The notes under the pieces: model-generated | Told to the model about the DNA's origin: nothing | Seen by the model: only the letters and a program-made list of their open reading frames with translations | Databases searched by the model: none | Source: Crocinitomix sp. | Lineage (GTDB): Bacteria; Bacteroidota; Bacteroidia; Flavobacteriales_D; Crocinitomicaceae | Assembly (NCBI GenBank): GCA_020849935.1 | Contig: JADZFJ010000112.1 | Coordinates: 1-8,408, forward strand | Direction of reading: 5' to 3' | Length of the DNA stretch: 8,408 nucleotides | Translations under genes and position numbers: made by a program | Shown: one piece after another, positions 6,057 through 8,408 of the stretch | How positions within the stretch are numbered: position 1 is the first letter of the stretch | Layout of the letters: each line of letters opens with the position of its first letter

Positions 6057-6264
6057 TAATAAAACCTAATAAAACGATTTTTTTACACACTTTTACCAAA
6101 ATCGCACCTAAAAACCATGTTTCTTGGCAATAACTAATTCAGCCAAAGCACTTTTAATGAATCTATTAGTTGTAACATGAATTACGTGAAAAAAATAAAA
6201 TGAAATTTATTCCCTAGATTTGAGAAATAAGTGCGAAAATCGGGCAAGTGAGCTGGTGAAGGAC

Positions 6265-6465
6265 TTAAGCTACCACCTCATCTTTCATACATTGTTCATC
6301 CGGTCGGGCGCCACAAAAACTACAATTTTCGCCTTCTTTTTTAAATAGAGGATTATTACTGGCGCAAGTCCCCTCAAATTTACCGCCTTTTTTAGCCCAA
6401 ATTTTAACAGCAATTCCTGCAAAAGCAAGCCCTAAAAGCACAATGGTAATTAATACTAATTTCAT
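6265..6465 (-). CDS. Small single-helix membrane protein with four cysteines, NqrM/DUF539-like
   Basis: A 66-residue protein with an N-terminal transmembrane helix (about 2-22), a basic KIWAKKGGK stretch, then four cysteines at 34, 48, 51 and 59 (GTCASNNP, ENCSFCG, DEQC). The layout of helix, basic loop and four cysteines resembles NqrM (DUF539), a maturation factor that helps assemble the iron centre of the Na+-translocating NADH:quinone reductase. Bacteroidota versions are often labelled membrane or secreted protein and lie near nqr or apbE genes. No nqr gene is visible here, so the link rests on the pattern alone. It has its own promoter (6482-6512) and a predicted leader of about a dozen bases. 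The gene is well supported and the family assignment is moderate. The cysteines could hold iron or an Fe-S cluster. Confidence 0.72.
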   Translation of the reverse strand: MKLVLITIVLLGLAFAGIAVKIWAKKGGKFEGTCASNNPLFKKEGENCSFCGARPDEQCMKDEVVA

Positions 6466-6481
6466 TTTTGTAGAATTTAGT

Positions 6482-6512
6482 CAAAGGTATTCAATTTTAT
6501 GTAAGGCACAAA
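6482..6512 (-). promoter_or_regulatory. Full Bacteroidota-type promoter TTTG-N19-TACCTTTG
   Basis: On the minus strand TTTG (6509-6512) and TACCTTTG (6482-6489) are separated by 19 bases, a full match to the -33/-7 consensus. It drives the four-cysteine membrane protein gene starting at 6465. The -33 element is embedded in the T-run of the terminator at 6510-6542, so termination of the upstream gene and initiation of this one share bases. Confidence 0.7.
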
Positions 6513-6542
6513 AAAAACGCCTCAACTAATTGAGGCGTTTTT
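6510..6542 (-). terminator. Strong intrinsic terminator after the 129-residue membrane protein gene
   Basis: A perfect 13-bp stem (6513-6525 with 6530-6542) around a CTAA loop has a GC-containing core (CGCCTCAA/TTGAGGCG). On the minus strand it ends in an eight-T run at 6517-6510. It starts 17 bases after the stop codon of the gene at 6560. A-tails and T-tails on both sides make it potentially bidirectional, but no plus-strand gene uses it. Confidence 0.88.
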
Positions 6543-6559
6543 ATTAAATGAATATTCTC

Positions 6560-6949
6560 TTATTTCAAGTGTTTTGCATTTAACCAGTACATTATTATGA
6601 AGGCAACTGGGAAAATTGACAATAAAATAGTGAAAGACATCATACCATCAGCCAAATAACCTGGCAGAGTAATCATGCTAAGAATCACAAAAGGCATAAT
6701 CATAGACCCAATCTCAGCAATTGTGTAGATAATTAAACCATTCTTTTTTAATCCCCACATTAAAAAGGCACCAATTGCTGTACCTAGATTAAAGACAACG
6801 ATTGCGATTTTATACCAAGCAGGGTAAAATTTCATTGCATCAGCCATTAAGCCTAATAAGCCAAGTAGCGATCCAACCCATGTTAAAATGATTAAAACGG
6901 TTAAAAAAGTTGGTCTTTGCGCAGCACCATTCGAAGTTTCATTATTCAT
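6560..6949 (-). CDS. Four-helix membrane protein of unknown function (paralogue of the 7025 gene)
   Basis: A 129-residue protein with a short hydrophilic N-terminus and four predicted transmembrane helices at about 14-36, 46-66, 71-95 and 103-123. It ends in FIIMYWLNAKHLK. It shares with the neighbouring 164-residue protein the opening P-x-FL-x-VL-x-ILT...GS-x-LG, a central LKKNG between helices 2 and 3, and the tail [IV]MYxxNxKHLK. The two are evidently diverged duplicates; this copy lacks the long loop between helices 1 and 2. Such short four-helix proteins are common in Bacteroidota and have no assigned role. It has its own -7 element (6972-6979) and a terminator right after the stop, so it is likely monocistronic. 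The gene is firm, the function unknown. Confidence 0.8.
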   Translation of the reverse strand: MNNETSNGAAQRPTFLTVLIILTWVGSLLGLLGLMADAMKFYPAWYKIAIVVFNLGTAIGAFLMWGLKKNGLIIYTIAEIGSMIMPFVILSMITLPGYLADGMMSFTILLSIFPVAFIIMYWLNAKHLK

Positions 6950-6971
6950 AATTAAAAATTTAGTTTGTCTT

Positions 6972-6979
6972 CAAATATA
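6972..6979 (-). promoter_or_regulatory. Candidate -7 element (TATATTTG) for the 129-residue membrane protein gene
   Basis: Minus-strand TATATTTG is an exact TAnnTTTG match, 22 bases before the ATG at 6949, predicting a leader of about 16-18 bases. A TTG -33 element at the right distance is not evident. Confidence 0.5.
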
Positions 6980-7024
6980 ATTCAATAATCGGAAAATCAT
7001 AACTTTTCAATCGAAAATTTCGAA

Positions 7025-7519
7025 CTATTTAAGATGTTTAAAATTAACTCCATACATTATTACAAATGCAATAGTGAACACAGAGCCAACTAAAATCATT
7101 TGCCCCATAAATCCGAATCCTAAGAAATATAAAGGAATAATAACGCTAACCGCCGATCCAAAAAGATAGAGGTAAAATCCATTCTTTTTCAATTTTCGCA
7201 TCAAAATCGCACCAAACAAACAGCATAAAGCTGAAGCCAAGGCACCTAATTGAATTGCATAAAAATTTTCGAGCATTAATTCTTGCGCTCTTACTATATC
7301 TCCACCGAAGCTTGAACTTCGGAGTAAACTGCGGGTTGCAGCTAAACCAGCTCTTTGTTGTTCGATGGTTAGTAAAGAATAAATCCCTGAAAGGATTCCT
7401 AAACCACTTCCAATAAAAGTCAAAATTGTTAAGACATTTAAAAAGGGAGGTAAAGTGGTTGGTCCAGCATCGTTTGAATCATAATCGATTGTAGCACCGT
7501 AATTTTCATCAGTTTTCAT
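7025..7519 (-). CDS. Four-helix membrane protein of unknown function (paralogue of the 6560 gene)
   Basis: A 164-residue protein from ATG 7519. A longer reading from a TTG at 7546 would start inside the upstream terminator hairpin and is rejected. An acidic N-terminus (to about 23) precedes helix 1 (26-50). A loop of about 40 residues (51-88) rich in Arg, Ser and Gln follows, then helices at about 89-107, 113-135 and 139-157 and the tail FVIMYGVNFKHLK. Shared motifs with the 129-residue neighbour (PxFLxVLxILT, LKKNG, MYxxNxKHLK) show common descent. The extra loop between helices 1 and 2 is the main difference. The ATG lies only 15 bases after the terminator stem that ends the gene at 7589, and no good promoter was found between them. 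Function unknown. Confidence 0.8.
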   Translation of the reverse strand: MKTDENYGATIDYDSNDAGPTTLPPFLNVLTILTFIGSGLGILSGIYSLLTIEQQRAGLAATRSLLRSSSFGGDIVRAQELMLENFYAIQLGALASALCCLFGAILMRKLKKNGFYLYLFGSAVSVIIPLYFLGFGFMGQMILVGSVFTIAFVIMYGVNFKHLK

Positions 7520-7531
7520 AGTAAAAATTTT

Positions 7532-7572
7532 AAAAAAAAACGTCAATCACAAAGAAGTAATTGACGTTTTTT
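7532..7572 (-). terminator. Intrinsic terminator after the 147-residue membrane protein gene
   Basis: A 13-bp perfect stem (7535-7547 with 7560-7572, core ACGTCAAT/ATTGACGT) surrounds a 12-base loop and runs on the minus strand into a nine-T tract (7540-7532). It begins 16 bases past the stop codon at 7589 and ends 12 bases before the next start codon at 7519. The outer pairs are all A-T, so the effective stem is about 8-9 bp. Confidence 0.82.
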
Positions 7573-7588
7573 AGGGTTTAAATATTAA

Positions 7589-8032
7589 TTAATTATTTCG
7601 CATTTCATTAAATTCGTCCTTTACGCTGTCAGCAGTTGGCATGCTAATTTCACCACTGTCTTTAATCACAAAAGGAACAGCTAACACAGCCAAACCTGCT
7701 AGTAAAGAGAGATAAACTCCGAATCCACAAACAGATATACCAATTCTAAACAATTCAATCAACATGAAAAGAGTAATCACTCCTCCCAGTATTGTAACAA
7801 TTTTCACATTTCCTGCTTCTATGGCTTTGGTTCTATCCGCTCCCAGAAAAGCGAAAATTCCAGCTACGACAAATAAGGCAAGCGACAAAAAACCATCATT
7901 CGCGTCTATTCCACTCGCGGAAACTGACATCGACATTCCTAGGACTCCCATATCTAGCGTCACCCATGGCAAAAAGGCTGAAACAACACCAAGTGCTGCG
8001 GCGATAATCACTGCTAATCTTTGTTTATGCAT
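7589..8032 (-). CDS. Four-helix membrane protein of unknown function with LPWVT motif
   Basis: A 147-residue protein with predicted transmembrane helices at about 5-25, 45-65, 77-97 and 103-124 and a charged cytoplasm-like tail (TADSVKDEFNEMRNN). FLPWVTL directly after helix 1, an exposed Gly/Ser loop (about 28-47) and GVYLSLLAGLAVL in helix 4 resemble a loose group of small bacterial membrane proteins of unknown role. It shows no clear sequence kinship with the two paralogous membrane proteins downstream, although the size and topology are alike. The start ATG 8032 is preceded by an A/T-rich leader without Shine-Dalgarno, and a possible promoter lies at 8051-8081. A strong terminator follows. 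The gene is firm; no function can be assigned. Confidence 0.78.
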   Translation of the reverse strand: MHKQRLAVIIAAALGVVSAFLPWVTLDMGVLGMSMSVSASGIDANDGFLSLALFVVAGIFAFLGADRTKAIEAGNVKIVTILGGVITLFMLIELFRIGISVCGFGVYLSLLAGLAVLAVPFVIKDSGEISMPTADSVKDEFNEMRNN

Positions 8033-8050
8033 ACAATTAATATTGGTTTA

Positions 8051-8081
8051 TAAATTTATTTTTGTTTGGCTAAAAATACAA
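8051..8081 (-). promoter_or_regulatory. Possible promoter TTG-N20-TAAATTTA for the 147-residue membrane protein gene
   Basis: On the minus strand TTG (8079-8081) and TAAATTTA (8051-8058, seven of eight matches to TAnnTTTG) lie 20 bases apart. The start codon follows 18 bases after the -7 element. The match is imperfect and the region very AT-rich, so this is tentative. Confidence 0.35.
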
Positions 8082-8110
8082 TTAATTTTAAATCTACCAA
8101 GGTTAACAAA

Positions 8111-8408
8111 TTATAATTTCAAAATTTGTCCCGAACCTTGACCTTCGCGCTCAATATTTGCCGCGTCATTGGCATGAAAAACATTTCCAGTGCCATCAAT
8201 TACGATTAGCGCTGAAGAACCATCCAAATCAATAAACATCGAAGCAGTTGAATTTTGGTAGATATAAACATATTCAGAGCGGAAGTTGATGGCATGACCC
8301 GCTCCGTTATTTTGTATCTTTAATTCTGCAATATCTGCTTTACCCCCCAAATTAAAATCACCCGCTCCATGCGAAACCACCATCGAAATCTCATGCACAT
8401 CTACATCG
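8111..8408 (-). CDS. Head-GIN domain (DUF2807) protein, C-terminal part only
   Basis: The minus-strand frame is open to the window edge, so the N-terminus is missing and about 99 residues remain. A GTG at 8398 could be read as a start but lies inside the domain. The visible part has repeated short beta strands separated by Gly-rich turns: SHGAGDFNLGGKA, NNGAGHAI, a DLDGSSALIV stretch, then DGTGNVFHA and GQGSGQIL near the end. These repeated G[AST]G turns are typical of the putative auto-transporter adhesin head-GIN domain, common in secreted Bacteroidota proteins of uncertain role. It reads toward the membrane-protein genes, with 78 bases between its stop and the next start and no evident terminator. 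The domain call is good; the function is unproven. Confidence 0.75.
   Translation of the reverse strand, partial: DVDVHEISMVVSHGAGDFNLGGKADIAELKIQNNGAGHAINFRSEYVYIYQNSTASMFIDLDGSSALIVIDGTGNVFHANDAANIEREGQGSGQILKL

Noticed and set aside
6215..6222. Plus-strand TAGATTTG as promoter of a small RNA
   Set aside because: An exact -7 match but no -33, no following hairpin terminator and no ORF; too weak to call a gene.
7520..7546. Longer N-terminus of the 164-residue membrane protein from a TTG
   Set aside because: These codons lie in the terminator stem and T-run of the upstream gene; the ATG at 7519 gives a sensible protein.
7764..8141. Plus-strand open frame of 125 codons
   Set aside because: Mostly opposite the 147-residue membrane protein gene, whose four clear helices make it the real coding strand.

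Overview
The window looks like chromosomal DNA from a Bacteroidota bacterium, most likely in or near the Flavobacteriia. The evidence is the AT-rich sequence, several matches to the Bacteroidota -7 promoter element TAnnTTTG, lipoproteins with short lipoboxes, and protein families typical of that phylum (MbnP-like lipoprotein, small Cys-motif envelope proteins, head-GIN protein). No mobile element, tRNA, rRNA or CRISPR array was seen.

Left end (1-2274): the 3' end of a rhodanese gene overlaps by one base a TIGR04282/DUF2064 transferase gene. This pair is usual in arsenosugar-type (ArsS) radical-SAM neighbourhoods. It converges, with one base between stop codons, on a stand-alone class V aminotransferase resembling the desulfurase domain of molybdenum-cofactor sulfurase. 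All three genes point to sulfur, arsenic or cofactor chemistry.

Centre-left (2440-4899, minus strand): three genes read in the same direction. They encode a small membrane-anchored protein with a conserved-looking Cys motif, an outer-membrane beta-barrel whose mature N-terminus starts CDNC, and an MbnP-like lipoprotein. I read this as a candidate metal (copper?) handling locus of the cell envelope. No MbnH di-haem partner lies in the window.

Centre (4900-6465): a 172-base divergent promoter region leads on the plus strand to a small lipoprotein with four further cysteines. This converges on a helix-turn-helix regulator with an S24-like C-domain that lacks both catalytic residues. A perfect inverted repeat next to the regulator's -7 element is a likely operator. 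Next is a 66-residue membrane protein with four cysteines, resembling the NqrM-type maturation factor.

Right end (6510-8408, minus strand): three small four-helix membrane proteins of unknown function follow, two of them paralogues. They are separated by strong hairpin terminators at 6510-6542 and 7532-7572. The 5'-truncated end of a head-GIN (DUF2807) protein closes the window. The most interesting points are the envelope metal locus, the catalytically dead S24 regulator with its operator, and places where a terminator and a promoter or start codon are packed together.
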